The position numbers and the translations under genes are program-made. Source: JADLCX01 sp038251595 (GTDB lineage: Bacteria; Planctomycetota; Phycisphaerae; Phycisphaerales; UBA1924). Taken from it: 30,053 nt of DNA. A model generated the notes under the pieces. The model did no database searches, had not been told where the DNA came from, and was given only the letters and a program-made list of their open reading frames with translations. Below, in pieces: positions 14,254 through 23,129 of the stretch. The stretch spans positions 1 through 30,053 of the forward strand of contig JBBSBC010000017.1 of the NCBI GenBank assembly GCA_038251595.1. Direction: 5' to 3'. Position 1 is the first letter of the stretch. Every line of letters begins with the position of its first letter.

Positions 14254-16007
14254 AGCGTGCCCGCCGTCGGTACCGCCCCCAGGCCCAGCGGCGATTGCTT
14301 GTCGCGGATGGCCTGACGAACTTCGGCGAGTCGCCAGAGACTGGGCTTGGCGTGGCTCGAAGCATCGATCAGCCCGTCGAACTTGCTGTCCGTGATCTTT
14401 GCGGGGTCGTACAACTCATGCCAGCAGACGCTGTGAACATAGGGCTTGCTGGCGGCGATTGAGAGGGCTTGCGTCATCCATGCGACCTGGCTCTCGACGC
14501 TCCACCGGGCGTGCCAGAAGCCGGGGTCCATCTGCGCATCGAGTCCGAGGGAATCGGGATCGGGAGGGCGGCTCGGCGCGCTGAGGGCGGCGACACTCAG
14601 GGGCTTTTCGAGCGCGGCGTAACGGTCGAGCATCGCGCTGAAGGCCATCATGTCGCGTGTGCTGCGCCCTTGCTCGGGTTGGCCCATCTCGACACGGAGG
14701 GCGAAGAGGTCGGGGTTGATACCGGCCTGGCCGACCATCTCTGCGTACATCACGGGTGGAACGGCGCGGGTTGAATCCGCGAAGTATTCGCCCCATGGCT
14801 GATCGATCTGCACCTGCACCTTGGCACCAGGTTGCAGCTTGCGCACGACCATGACGATTAGCCGCGTGAGATCCATCACCTGCTCGAAGCTGAGCGCAAA
14901 GTTGCTGGCGACGTGCAGGCCGCTGACGACGGTCCAAGTTCCGACGGTGCGTCGGTAACGGGTGACGAGGTTCTTCACGTGCTCATAGACAAGCTCGCGG
15001 AGGGTCTCGTAGTCGTGTTCCCAGATGTAGAGCCATTCGGGGACGCAGCCTTTGCGGAAGTCGATGATGGGGCCGCCAACGATGGGGAGTCGTGCCTGGC
15101 GAACGGCCCATTCGATCCAGCGATCGGTCTTGCCGAAGAGGTACTTTCCCTCGGAGGGTTCCATATCGACCCAGCGCATGGGCATGCAGACAAAGTCGGC
15201 GCAGAGGGCCGTGGCCTTCTGCAATGCGGGTCCGAACATCTCGGGGTTGATGGCCACGCCAATTTGCGGCGGTGTGGGCAGGATAACCCCGACGGTGCCG
15301 AGGAGCGCGCTGCGGCTCTCGGCGGCCTCGTGGTTGGTGATGGCGTTTGCGGGCGCGGCGATGCGTGCCGCGGCCGAGGCGAGTTCGCCGGACATGCGCT
15401 TGGCGAACTGCGTTCGTGCCTGCGTGAGGGTCAAGGCCTCGCCCGCCTGCACGGCCATGCCGAGTGCGCGGCGGGCCAGGTGGTCGGCGAGCGCGGAGTA
15501 GGGTACGCCACCACCGACACTCCCTTCGGTATTGGCGTGCGCGACCAGTGCTTCGGTGAAGGCGAGGCGGGCGCGCTCAAACATCAGGAGGCCGGGGTCG
15601 GTCGGGGGGAGATCGAACAAGGCCCAGTCTTCGAGCTTGTTGAGCACGAGCATCAGTCGATGGCGGGCGAGTTCGAGACTGAGGAGGTATGGTCGCTCAC
15701 GCTCGGGCAACAGACAGGTCTGGAGCGTGATCAGACCACCTGTCCCCAACCCCCCCCCCCCCGCACCAGCGCCTGGGGCCCCGCGCACGGGAGATACGGG
15801 GAACAGAAGGCTGATTCCTGCCGACTCACCGGAGCGTTTCTCACATCGGATAATCGAAAGCCCGGGCTTGACGAGCGCGACGCGGATATCGGCCTGCACG
15901 GGGACATCGTCGGCACCGAAGAGGTGCGAGTGACGAAGGGGCCACGCGGATGCGGAGCTACCGCTTCCTGAACCACCGCCGTCATGGAATACAACGAAGC
16001 TGAGCAT
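14250..16007 (-). CDS. GH10-like TIM-barrel protein lacking both catalytic glutamates
   Basis: The ATG at 16007 (MLSFVVFHDGG) is chosen because GGAGG precedes it by about 11 bases; a TTG at 16046 is the alternative. The product has 585 residues. The first half is a poorly recognised beta-rich region with a polyglycine stretch near residue 84. The second half follows the GH10 xylanase pattern: MRWVDMEPSEGKYLFGKTD, VPEWL, then VTRYRRTVGTWTVVSG where active enzymes have WDVVNE (near 354). KPLSVAALS then stands where the nucleophile strand TELDV is expected (near 471), and the barrel ends with VCWHELYDP. Both Glu positions are lost, so it is probably not a glycosidase; carbohydrate binding or a scaffold role is possible. 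No signal peptide is evident. It overlaps the ComEA-like gene. Confidence 0.65.
   Translation of the reverse strand: MLSFVVFHDGGGSGSGSSASAWPLRHSHLFGADDVPVQADIRVALVKPGLSIIRCEKRSGESAGISLLFPVSPVRGAPGAGAGGGGLGTGGLITLQTCLLPERERPYLLSLELARHRLMLVLNKLEDWALFDLPPTDPGLLMFERARLAFTEALVAHANTEGSVGGGVPYSALADHLARRALGMAVQAGEALTLTQARTQFAKRMSGELASAAARIAAPANAITNHEAAESRSALLGTVGVILPTPPQIGVAINPEMFGPALQKATALCADFVCMPMRWVDMEPSEGKYLFGKTDRWIEWAVRQARLPIVGGPIIDFRKGCVPEWLYIWEHDYETLRELVYEHVKNLVTRYRRTVGTWTVVSGLHVASNFALSFEQVMDLTRLIVMVVRKLQPGAKVQVQIDQPWGEYFADSTRAVPPVMYAEMVGQAGINPDLFALRVEMGQPEQGRSTRDMMAFSAMLDRYAALEKPLSVAALSAPSRPPDPDSLGLDAQMDPGFWHARWSVESQVAWMTQALSIAASKPYVHSVCWHELYDPAKITDSKFDGLIDASSHAKPSLWRLAEVRQAIRDKQSPLGLGAVPTAGTL
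15750..15762 (-). repeat. 13-nt homopolymer (G on the coding strand) in the GH10-like gene
   Basis: Thirteen consecutive C on the plus strand lie inside codons for a Gly run near residue 84. Tracts of this length are prone to slipped-strand mutation. A gain or loss of one base would stop the protein early, so it may switch expression on and off. It could also be miscounted in sequencing. Confidence 0.8.
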
Positions 16008-16190
16008 CCGCGCCGAGACCTCCGCAAGTAGCATCCTGAACGGCAAGGGCCGTGCCTAATGAGCGTGAGGATAGCGGATTCACGCGGCACGTGCATAGGG
16101 GTGGCTCTGGAGTCGCCATGAGGCGAGCGAGGCGGCCAATCGTGGGCCGATTCCCGCGATTGAGGCCGCTGGTTTGTCTATGCTGATCGG

Positions 16191-18638
16191 ATGGACATGG
16201 AGGTTGCGGTGCCTACGGGCCAACGAACAAATGAACCACCCGACGAGACGACCGAAGACCTGCTTGCCGGAATGACCGAGGCGCAGGCCAAGGCTGTGCG
16301 GCACACGGAGGGTGCGCTGCTGGTGCTGGCCGGTCCGGGGAGCGGAAAGACGCGGGTGATCACGAGGCGCATCGCGTTTCTGGTGTATTGCGGGATTCCG
16401 CCGTGGCAGATCCTCGCGCTGACGTTTACCAACAAGGCCGCGAAGGAGATGCGCGAACGTGTGCTGCACATTCTGGGCGAGCAGGCCGCGGCGCGTGGGC
16501 TGACGGTCACGACCTTTCACGCGCTGTGCGCGCGGCTTCTGCGGAAGTATGCCACCATCGCGGGGCTGTCGGGGCTGGATGCCAACTTCGTTATTTATGA
16601 TACGGACGACCAGACGACGCTCATCAAGAAGGCTCTGGAGGAACTCAACCTCTCGACGAGCAACTGGCAGCCGCGGAGCGTGCTGGGGCGGATCTCCAAT
16701 GCGAAGAACGAGCTGGTGGATGCCGAGACGTTTGCCTCGATGGCCGATGATTTCAATGGACGGATGCTGGCGAAGATTTACGCGGCGTATCAGAAGGGAC
16801 TGCGTGCGGCGAACGCGGTGGACTTTGATGATCTGCTGGTGCTGACGGCGAAGATGCTGAAGACCAACGCGGAGGTTCGGGAAGACTGCCGGCGGCGCTG
16901 GCGGTACCTCATGATCGATGAGTATCAGGATACGAACAAAGCGCAGTTTGTGATTGCTGCGCTTCTGGCGGGAGATAAGGATCCGAACATCTGCGTGGTG
17001 GGCGATCCGGATCAGTCGATTTATGGGTGGCGCGGGGCGGATATCGCGAACATTCTGGACTTTGAGAAGCAGTATCCGAAGGCGGTGGTGATTGCGCTGG
17101 GTGAGAACTTCCGATCGACCAAGCACATCATCGGCGCGGCGGATCACTTGATACGCAACAACACGCTGCGGAAACACAAGGATCTTTTCACATCGAACGC
17201 GATGGGCGAGAAGATCGAGGTGACGATTTGCCGCGACGAGCACCACGAGGCGGACCTTGTGGTGGACTGGCTGAAGATTCGGAAGGGCGAGGCGCTGCGC
17301 GCGGACGAGGCACCGGCATGGAAGGACATGGCGGTGTTTTATCGCACGAACGCGCTCTCGCGCGTGGTTGAGGATGCGTTGCGGACTGAGGGCATTCCGT
17401 ACATCATCGCGCGCGGGACGACGTTTTACCAGCGCGAGGAGGTCAAGCGTGCGCTTGCGTATCTGCGCGTCGTGGCGAATGCGGCCGATGATGTGAGCCT
17501 TGGGCGCATCATCAACATGCCCGCGCGTGGGATTGGGGATACGACGCTGGGGAAGATTGAGGCATGGGCGGGTGAACACAACCTGCGGCTGTTCGAAGCC
17601 CTGGGCCGCACCTCGGCGGGGCACGGTGTGGAGATCGGGCCGAAGGCTGCGACCGCGATTGCGAAGTTTGTGCAGATGGTTGATGGGTGGCGTGGTGTTG
17701 CGCCGCCGACACCCAAAGATCACCTGACGCTGGAGGGGGCGGAGGAGATTCGCGGCTCGCTGGCATCACTGGTTGAGCGTGTTGTGGCCGAATCGGGTCT
17801 TGAGCAGATGTATCGCAAGGGACGCACCGAGACTGACGAGGAGCGGATCGAGAACCTTGCGGAACTGGTCTCATCGGCGGCGGAGTTTGAGTCGAACTAT
17901 TCGCCGGAGTCAGATCCGGTTGTTGATGTGGCGATGGCGGCGACGATGCCGGCGGTGGGTGACGATCGCTCGGCGGGTGAGGCGGCGATCGGCACGCTCG
18001 GGTTGTTGCGGGCCTATCTCGAACGTGTTTCACTGGTCTCGGATTCTGATGCGATTGATCCGACACAGGGCGCGGTGACGCTGATGACGCTGCACGCGGC
18101 GAAGGGGCTTGAGTTTGCGGTGGTCGCGATGATCGGGCTTGAGGAGCGGATCTTGCCGCACTCGCGCGTGCAGGAGAACCCGAAGGAACTGGAAGAGGAG
18201 CGACGGCTATGTTTCGTCGGCATCACACGGGCGATGGACCGATTGATGATGACCTCAAGTCGATACCGGACGGTGCGCGGCCTGACGGAGCGGGCGATCG
18301 CGAGCAGGTTCATTGACGAGCTGCCGCGTGAGCATGTGTCGATCAGCGATCAGAGTGAGTGGAACGAGGCGGGGTGGGATGGTGATCGGTCGGATCGTCC
18401 GGCGGCGGCGCGGCGTGGTGGCGGGGGAGGTTCGGATTCAACATCGCGCGGCAGCGTGACTGACTCGCGTGGGCAGAGGCTCTCGGTGGGTGTGCGCGTG
18501 CGTCACCCGCAGTTCGGGATCGGCGAAGTGGTCTCGGTGAATGGTGGTGTTGATGCGCGAGCGCAGGTGAAGTTTCGCGAGGTGGGCATCAAGACGCTGG
18601 TGCTGCAGTATGCGCGGCTTGAACTGATTTCGGGTTAA
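16191..18638 (+). CDS. pcrA: ATP-dependent DNA helicase, PcrA/UvrD family
   Basis: This superfamily 1A helicase unwinds DNA 3'-5' in repair and clears RecA filaments and stalled polymerases. The product has 815 residues. It shows motif I LAGPGSGKTR (46-55), TFTNKAAKEM (motif Ia), the DEYQDTN Walker B box (about 242-248), GDPDQSIYGWRGAD (motif III, near 270), ENFRST (motif IV), TLHAAKGLEF (motif V, near 634) and RRLCFVGITRA (motif VI). The tail (VGVRVRHPQFGIGEVVSVNG to LVLQYARLELI) is the Tudor-like C-terminal domain by which PcrA/UvrD touches RNA polymerase, joined by a Gly/Ser-rich linker. The start is ATG at 16191; ATG at 16197 is also possible. It is divergent from the GH10-like gene and ends 13 bases from the next, convergent gene. 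Confidence 0.95.
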   Translation: MDMEVAVPTGQRTNEPPDETTEDLLAGMTEAQAKAVRHTEGALLVLAGPGSGKTRVITRRIAFLVYCGIPPWQILALTFTNKAAKEMRERVLHILGEQAAARGLTVTTFHALCARLLRKYATIAGLSGLDANFVIYDTDDQTTLIKKALEELNLSTSNWQPRSVLGRISNAKNELVDAETFASMADDFNGRMLAKIYAAYQKGLRAANAVDFDDLLVLTAKMLKTNAEVREDCRRRWRYLMIDEYQDTNKAQFVIAALLAGDKDPNICVVGDPDQSIYGWRGADIANILDFEKQYPKAVVIALGENFRSTKHIIGAADHLIRNNTLRKHKDLFTSNAMGEKIEVTICRDEHHEADLVVDWLKIRKGEALRADEAPAWKDMAVFYRTNALSRVVEDALRTEGIPYIIARGTTFYQREEVKRALAYLRVVANAADDVSLGRIINMPARGIGDTTLGKIEAWAGEHNLRLFEALGRTSAGHGVEIGPKAATAIAKFVQMVDGWRGVAPPTPKDHLTLEGAEEIRGSLASLVERVVAESGLEQMYRKGRTETDEERIENLAELVSSAAEFESNYSPESDPVVDVAMAATMPAVGDDRSAGEAAIGTLGLLRAYLERVSLVSDSDAIDPTQGAVTLMTLHAAKGLEFAVVAMIGLEERILPHSRVQENPKELEEERRLCFVGITRAMDRLMMTSSRYRTVRGLTERAIASRFIDELPREHVSISDQSEWNEAGWDGDRSDRPAAARRGGGGGSDSTSRGSVTDSRGQRLSVGVRVRHPQFGIGEVVSVNGGVDARAQVKFREVGIKTLVLQYARLELISG

Positions 18639-18651
18639 AGGCAGGAAAGCC

Positions 18652-19500
18652 TCAAACGCGGCGGCGGCGGAAGACGAATCCAAGCGAGACGGCCAGACCC
18701 CAGACCATCGAGTGGGTGCCGCCATCGAAGATGCCGGCGCGGGGCGCGACAGCGCTTGAGGTGATCGGCGCGGATGGATCAACGGTGGGCTGAATCCATG
18801 TGCGCAGGAAGTCCATGTTCAGGCAGAATGCGGAGTTGCCATACACCGAGGACCCGTAGCCTGTCACACTGACCGCGACACCAGCGAGTTCGAGTGAGCC
18901 ATCGAGCCCATAGACAAACAGGCCTGCGCCCGAATCATGCACGGCGAAGATCGACTCGTTCGGGACCGCGGTGGAGCTTCCGGGGCTATCGAAATCGATG
19001 ACGATGAGGGTGCCGGCGTTCTCGATGAGGTTTGCGCCCCATGTTTCGGCTTGAGCGCCGGTCCAGTCAAAGCCATTGGCGACGGCCGTTCCGGCGGTGT
19101 TGCCGTATCCGCCGAGAATAGCCAGATCGCCCGCGGTGACGTTGGTGGCGAGACGGTGGTAACCGGGAAGAGTCTCGGCCACACGGATGATCTGGATGTC
19201 CTGCGTGGGGTGCTGCCGGATTTCAACCGCGCGGTAGGAAACGCCGCGCATCCAGAAGAGGCCATTGACGGTGCCGCCGACGTGCTTCGCGGAGACGATC
19301 CAGTTCGGACCGACGCAGACGGCCGAAGATCCATTCCACCAGCCGACGTACCCGTTGGCCGGGGTGTCGAGGGCGTCGCGGTTGGCACAGACGATGGCCT
19401 CTGCATCAGGCGCCCAGACGATTGAGGCCAGCGCGCAGACGAAGGCCGGGAGGGCGATCGAAAGCCGAGAACGTCGAGAAGGATTGGCCGCGGAATGCAT
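18652..19500 (-). CDS. Secreted trypsin-like (S1-fold) protein with C-terminal membrane anchor
   Basis: The product has 282 residues. A signal peptide covers about residues 1-35 (IALPAFVCALASIVWAPDAEA). The chymotrypsin-like triad is visible: H73 in IVSAKHVGG, D101 in TQDIQIIRV and S190 in VHDSGAGLFV. The serine motif is HDSGAG rather than GDSGG, so activity is plausible but the oxyanion loop is unusual. The C-terminus (GIFDGGTHSMVWGLAVSLGF ending VFRRRRV) looks like a PEP-CTERM or related sorting tag that directs surface anchoring. Such proteins are common in Phycisphaerae; the substrate is unknown. The gene is convergent with pcrA. No clear ribosome-binding site precedes the ATG. Confidence 0.75.
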   Translation of the reverse strand: MHSAANPSRRSRLSIALPAFVCALASIVWAPDAEAIVCANRDALDTPANGYVGWWNGSSAVCVGPNWIVSAKHVGGTVNGLFWMRGVSYRAVEIRQHPTQDIQIIRVAETLPGYHRLATNVTAGDLAILGGYGNTAGTAVANGFDWTGAQAETWGANLIENAGTLIVIDFDSPGSSTAVPNESIFAVHDSGAGLFVYGLDGSLELAGVAVSVTGYGSSVYGNSAFCLNMDFLRTWIQPTVDPSAPITSSAVAPRAGIFDGGTHSMVWGLAVSLGFVFRRRRV

Positions 19501-19669
19501 GCCAGTGAGATCGGCCTCGGCGATGACTGGCGCGCGTGGGTAAGGAGAAGAGGATGGAGAAGGGTGTGGAAGCTGGGGGTGTGTTGCGCGTGTAGCGGCG
19601 GTGATGCGGCGGCGGATTTGAAGGGGGCGAGCCCGATAGTTTCGCGGGGCGCACAGGCGGAAACCCGAT

Positions 19670-21358
19670 TCAGGCGGGCCTTACGCCCTTGTACAACTGC
19701 TTGACACGTTCGACCTGTTGTTTGCGGACGCTCTCAAGGATGTGCCGCGGAATGCGGTACTGCACCGAGTCGTGAGAGACGGAGGAGCAGTGCTCGACGA
19801 GGCATTGGTAGAGCAGCTTGAAAGCATCTCGGGGCTGGTGCATCTGGTCGAGGGCATCGGCAAGCTCTTGGCGCGTGACATCTTCACCGAAGAGATCGAG
19901 GAGGGTTATGGGTCTGGCGTGTGTTTCATCATTGCGGCGAAGGCAGGCGTGAAGACGTGCGTTGCAGAGGTCGTAGAGCATCGGGCCGGTCCAGGTGAGA
20001 CGCTCGATGAGGTTTTGCTTATCGAGGCGGGCTTCCTGGAAGAAGGAACTGGATTCGCGGAAGAGCGCGTGACGAAGCTCCATCGGGAGGAGCATTTTGA
20101 CACCGAGGCCCGGGTGTTGCAGGAACTTGTTGTTGAGCATGGGCCAGATGACGGACTTCATGCGGTCGGGATCGCCAGCGATGGCGCTCGGCTCATCAAC
20201 ACGATCGATGACGAGCATCATGCTTCCGTAGCCGAACGGGCGGAGGACGCGGGCGAGACGGTCGAGCATTGCGTAGCGCGGCTCTTCAGCGCTGGTCATG
20301 GGCAGGATGGCGGAATCAACGAGTGCGGCGGGGAGCTGGCGGATGCTGCGTCCGAAGGAGGCATCTCCGCGAGCGAGGATGCGGACCTGCTTGCGGAGCC
20401 GGTGACCGAGGCTGATGTAGCGGAGTCGGTCATAGACGGATCGCTTGATCAACGCGGCGAGGTAGAGCGTGGTGACACCGAGCAGCGAATACGTAAAGAA
20501 CCCGGGCACGGGCTTGAGCAGGTCGTGCTCGTACATGTAATAGACGAGCGCGGCGGGCGCGATCCAGCCGAGGTAGGCGATGAGTGTCCAGACGAAGACA
20601 CCGAGCGGAAGCCTGAGCCGGAGTGTGCGGCGCAGCTTGCGGGTTCGCGCATCGGCGCGCTCGGGGCGGTCGTAAACAGCTTGCAGGAGCAGGAGATCTT
20701 GTCGATATCCGGACTCCAAGCGGCGAACGCGCTTGCGTGGATCGTCTTGACTTGAGGCATGGCTCGGGGTCGCGGCGGCGGAGAGGTCGAGCGCGGCGGG
20801 AAGCCCCTTGTCGTCTTTGTGTTCGCGGAGAATCGGATCGATCAATCGTGGCACGACGAGCGAGAGCATGGCGTCGATGTGATCGATGAGGCGGAAGCGT
20901 GTGAGGGGTGATTCGGGTGCGGGATTTTTGCCGCGACGATCAACGGGTGCTCGCTCGCAGAAGCGGTCGAGGATCGGGTTGAGATCGTCGTAGGGAATGA
21001 GCAGGCACTTGGCGTTGGGGTGCGAACGGTTGTACGCGGCGAGTCGGTCGGCAAGCTGGATGCGGATGGCGGTCTTGCCACTGCCCTTTTCGCCGAAGAC
21101 GATGGCGGTTGAAGGTCGCTCGAACTCTGAGCCGGAGACGGCGCCGCCGCCACCGGCGATTTTTTCAAAGTCGGGGTGGGTGGTGACCGTGAGGCCCGCG
21201 CTGGAAGCGCGATCGGCCGCGGCGGCGATGCCCGAGGCCGCGGCGGCGGGCGCATCGATACCCTCAAGCCGCCAGAAGACCGGGTCTTGACGGGCTTCCT
21301 CACCTTTGAAGGGATTCTCGGCGATCTTCCAGTGCTCGAAGAACGCATTGAGGTTCAT
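19670..21358 (-). CDS. KAP-like P-loop NTPase with two inserted membrane helices
   Basis: The product has 562 residues from ATG 21358 (MNLNAFFEHWKIAENPF); a TTG at 21424 overlapping the upstream stop is the alternative start. Walker A is FGEKGSGKTA (about 88-97) and Walker B is MMLVIDRVDE (about 380-389). Between them lie two hydrophobic helices (about 252-275 and 287-304), flanked by Arg-rich stretches. A P-loop domain interrupted by membrane helices is the hallmark of KAP NTPases, which are thought to organise membrane complexes and sometimes act in phage defence. The N-terminal NPF segment resembles ExeA-type ATPases. The rest is helical and Arg/Leu-rich. It directly follows the phosphomannomutase gene in the same orientation and is probably cotranscribed. 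No family name can be fixed. Confidence 0.6.
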   Translation of the reverse strand: MNLNAFFEHWKIAENPFKGEEARQDPVFWRLEGIDAPAAAASGIAAAADRASSAGLTVTTHPDFEKIAGGGGAVSGSEFERPSTAIVFGEKGSGKTAIRIQLADRLAAYNRSHPNAKCLLIPYDDLNPILDRFCERAPVDRRGKNPAPESPLTRFRLIDHIDAMLSLVVPRLIDPILREHKDDKGLPAALDLSAAATPSHASSQDDPRKRVRRLESGYRQDLLLLQAVYDRPERADARTRKLRRTLRLRLPLGVFVWTLIAYLGWIAPAALVYYMYEHDLLKPVPGFFTYSLLGVTTLYLAALIKRSVYDRLRYISLGHRLRKQVRILARGDASFGRSIRQLPAALVDSAILPMTSAEEPRYAMLDRLARVLRPFGYGSMMLVIDRVDEPSAIAGDPDRMKSVIWPMLNNKFLQHPGLGVKMLLPMELRHALFRESSSFFQEARLDKQNLIERLTWTGPMLYDLCNARLHACLRRNDETHARPITLLDLFGEDVTRQELADALDQMHQPRDAFKLLYQCLVEHCSSVSHDSVQYRIPRHILESVRKQQVERVKQLYKGVRPA

Positions 21359-21420
21359 GGGGAGGGTGTTGGTGAGGGTGCGGGGAGTGCGTGAAGATGC
21401 GGCGAGTGAACGTCGGGCAC

Positions 21421-22875
21421 TCAATGATCGACGCGAAGGCCGAGGAGGGGCGAGATCTTGCTGAGCATCAGGTCGAGGATCTTGCGATCCCTGGCTTCAA
21501 GATTGAGGCGTAGGAGTGGCTCGGTATTGGACTTGCGGACGTTGCACCACCAACCGCCGGTCGGCCCGACGCGATCGAAGCAATCGATGGTAACTCCATC
21601 AAGCTCATCGACGTGTGCGCCGGGGCCGAACTCGGCTTTGAGTTTGGCGATGGCTCCATCCTTGTCTTCGATGTTGAAGTTGATCTCGCCAGATTGTGCG
21701 TAGCGCTTCATGGGCGCGATGAGCTGGCTGAGTTTTTTGCCCGAGCTCTTGAGCAGGGTGAGGACCGTGCACATGGCGATCGCGCCAGAATCGGTGTTGA
21801 AGTTTTCGCGGAAATAGAAGTGGCCGGAGAGCTCGCCACCAAAGACACACTGTTTCTCGGCCATCACACCCTTCATGAAGACGTGACCGACACGAGAACG
21901 GATGGGCGTGCCGCCAGCCTTGATGATCTCTTCCTGCACGGCCTTGGTGGAACGGAGGTCGTAGACAACGCCCGGGCCGGGGGTGCCCACGTGGGGCTTG
22001 CCGGCTCTCTTGAGGAAGTAGACGGCGAGAACGGCGGTGAGGTGGTCGCACCCGACGGGTGTGCCGGTCTCATCGATGGCGACGCAACGGTCGGCATCAC
22101 CGTCGTAGACAAAGCCGATGTCGGCCTTCTCCTTGAGCACGCGCTCGCGCGCCATGGCGAGGTTGGCGGTGACCAGTGGGTTGGGTTCGTGAACGAACTC
22201 GCCCTTGCTGTTCTCGAAGTTCACTTCGATGATCTCAAGGCCCGCGACCGGGCCGAGCGGCGACTTCTTGCCGAAGATCATGGGGATCATCGTGCCCGCC
22301 ATGCCGTTTGAAGCATCGATCACGACCTTCAGCGGCTTCTTGTCTCCGGAGAGATCAAGGAAGGCTCGAACGTGGTGGGCGTATGCCTCCCAGAGGTTGC
22401 GCTCCTCAGCACCGCCAGTGGCCGATTGGAGCGTCGCGCGATCGACCATCGCGGCATGCTTGCGGATATCGCCCAGCCCGCTGGTTTCGCCGACGGGCTT
22501 GGCCTTTCGCTTGGAGATCTTGAACCCATTGTATTGCGGCGGGTTGTGGCTGGCGGTGGTCATCACACCGCCGGCGCAGTCGAGATGGTTGACGGCGAAG
22601 TAGATGAACGAGGTGTCAACCAAGCCCACATCAATGACGTGGCCGCCATGATCGCCGATGCCCTTGATGAGCGACTTGCTCAGCCCGGGCGAACTTCGTC
22701 TCATGTCACGCCCGACGACGATGTTGCGCATCATCGGACTGGTTTCACCGGCCGCGGCGGCATCGGCGAGCAGGAACTTGGAGACACCAAAGCCGATCTG
22801 CCACGCCATCTTTTCATCGAGCGGGTCGGGGTAGGTGCCGCGAATGTCGTAAGCCTTGAAGACTTTGCCAAGCAT
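21421..22875 (-). CDS. Phosphomannomutase/phosphoglucomutase (ManB/AlgC type)
   Basis: This enzyme interconverts the 6- and 1-phosphates of mannose or glucose for nucleotide-sugar and polysaccharide synthesis. The start is ATG 22875 (MLGKVFKAYDIRGTYP), with GGAGGG 5 bases upstream; the product has 484 residues. The four domain signatures are visible: the phosphoserine loop MTTASHNP (S109), the metal loop YDGDADRC (about 257-264), the sugar-specificity loop GGELSGHFYF (about 346-355) and the phosphate-binding loop RKSNTEPLLRL (near 447). The GEmSGH loop fits dual mannose/glucose specificity. The KAP-like gene follows directly. Confidence 0.93.
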   Translation of the reverse strand: MLGKVFKAYDIRGTYPDPLDEKMAWQIGFGVSKFLLADAAAAGETSPMMRNIVVGRDMRRSSPGLSKSLIKGIGDHGGHVIDVGLVDTSFIYFAVNHLDCAGGVMTTASHNPPQYNGFKISKRKAKPVGETSGLGDIRKHAAMVDRATLQSATGGAEERNLWEAYAHHVRAFLDLSGDKKPLKVVIDASNGMAGTMIPMIFGKKSPLGPVAGLEIIEVNFENSKGEFVHEPNPLVTANLAMARERVLKEKADIGFVYDGDADRCVAIDETGTPVGCDHLTAVLAVYFLKRAGKPHVGTPGPGVVYDLRSTKAVQEEIIKAGGTPIRSRVGHVFMKGVMAEKQCVFGGELSGHFYFRENFNTDSGAIAMCTVLTLLKSSGKKLSQLIAPMKRYAQSGEINFNIEDKDGAIAKLKAEFGPGAHVDELDGVTIDCFDRVGPTGGWWCNVRKSNTEPLLRLNLEARDRKILDLMLSKISPLLGLRVDH

Positions 22876-23129
22876 GAAGACCCTCCGGGGTTGTCGCGTC
22901 TCAGGGGCGGACGGGGAGGCAAGAATAGGGTAGTCTTCCAAGGCTTTCCTCTTTGTTCGTATTTTGATAGAAGGCCTTGTTGTGGTGGCTGAACGGCCAA
23001 CACAACGGCGGAAGCGGGGTCAGGGGCCTAAGTCACCAATCACAACACGAACATGTTGTGATAGAGGTCTGAAAAGCTGCGAGGCAATCAGCAAACCCCT
23101 CGATAAAGCATATCGCGAAAAAGAGATGA

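Noticed and set aside
14913..15971. Open frame (352 codons) on the plus strand
   Set aside because: It is the antisense of the GH10-like gene and shows no family features.
16080..17723. Long open frame (547 codons) on the minus strand
   Set aside because: It lies opposite pcrA, has no family features and a highly Arg/His-rich composition typical of antisense frames in GC-rich genes.
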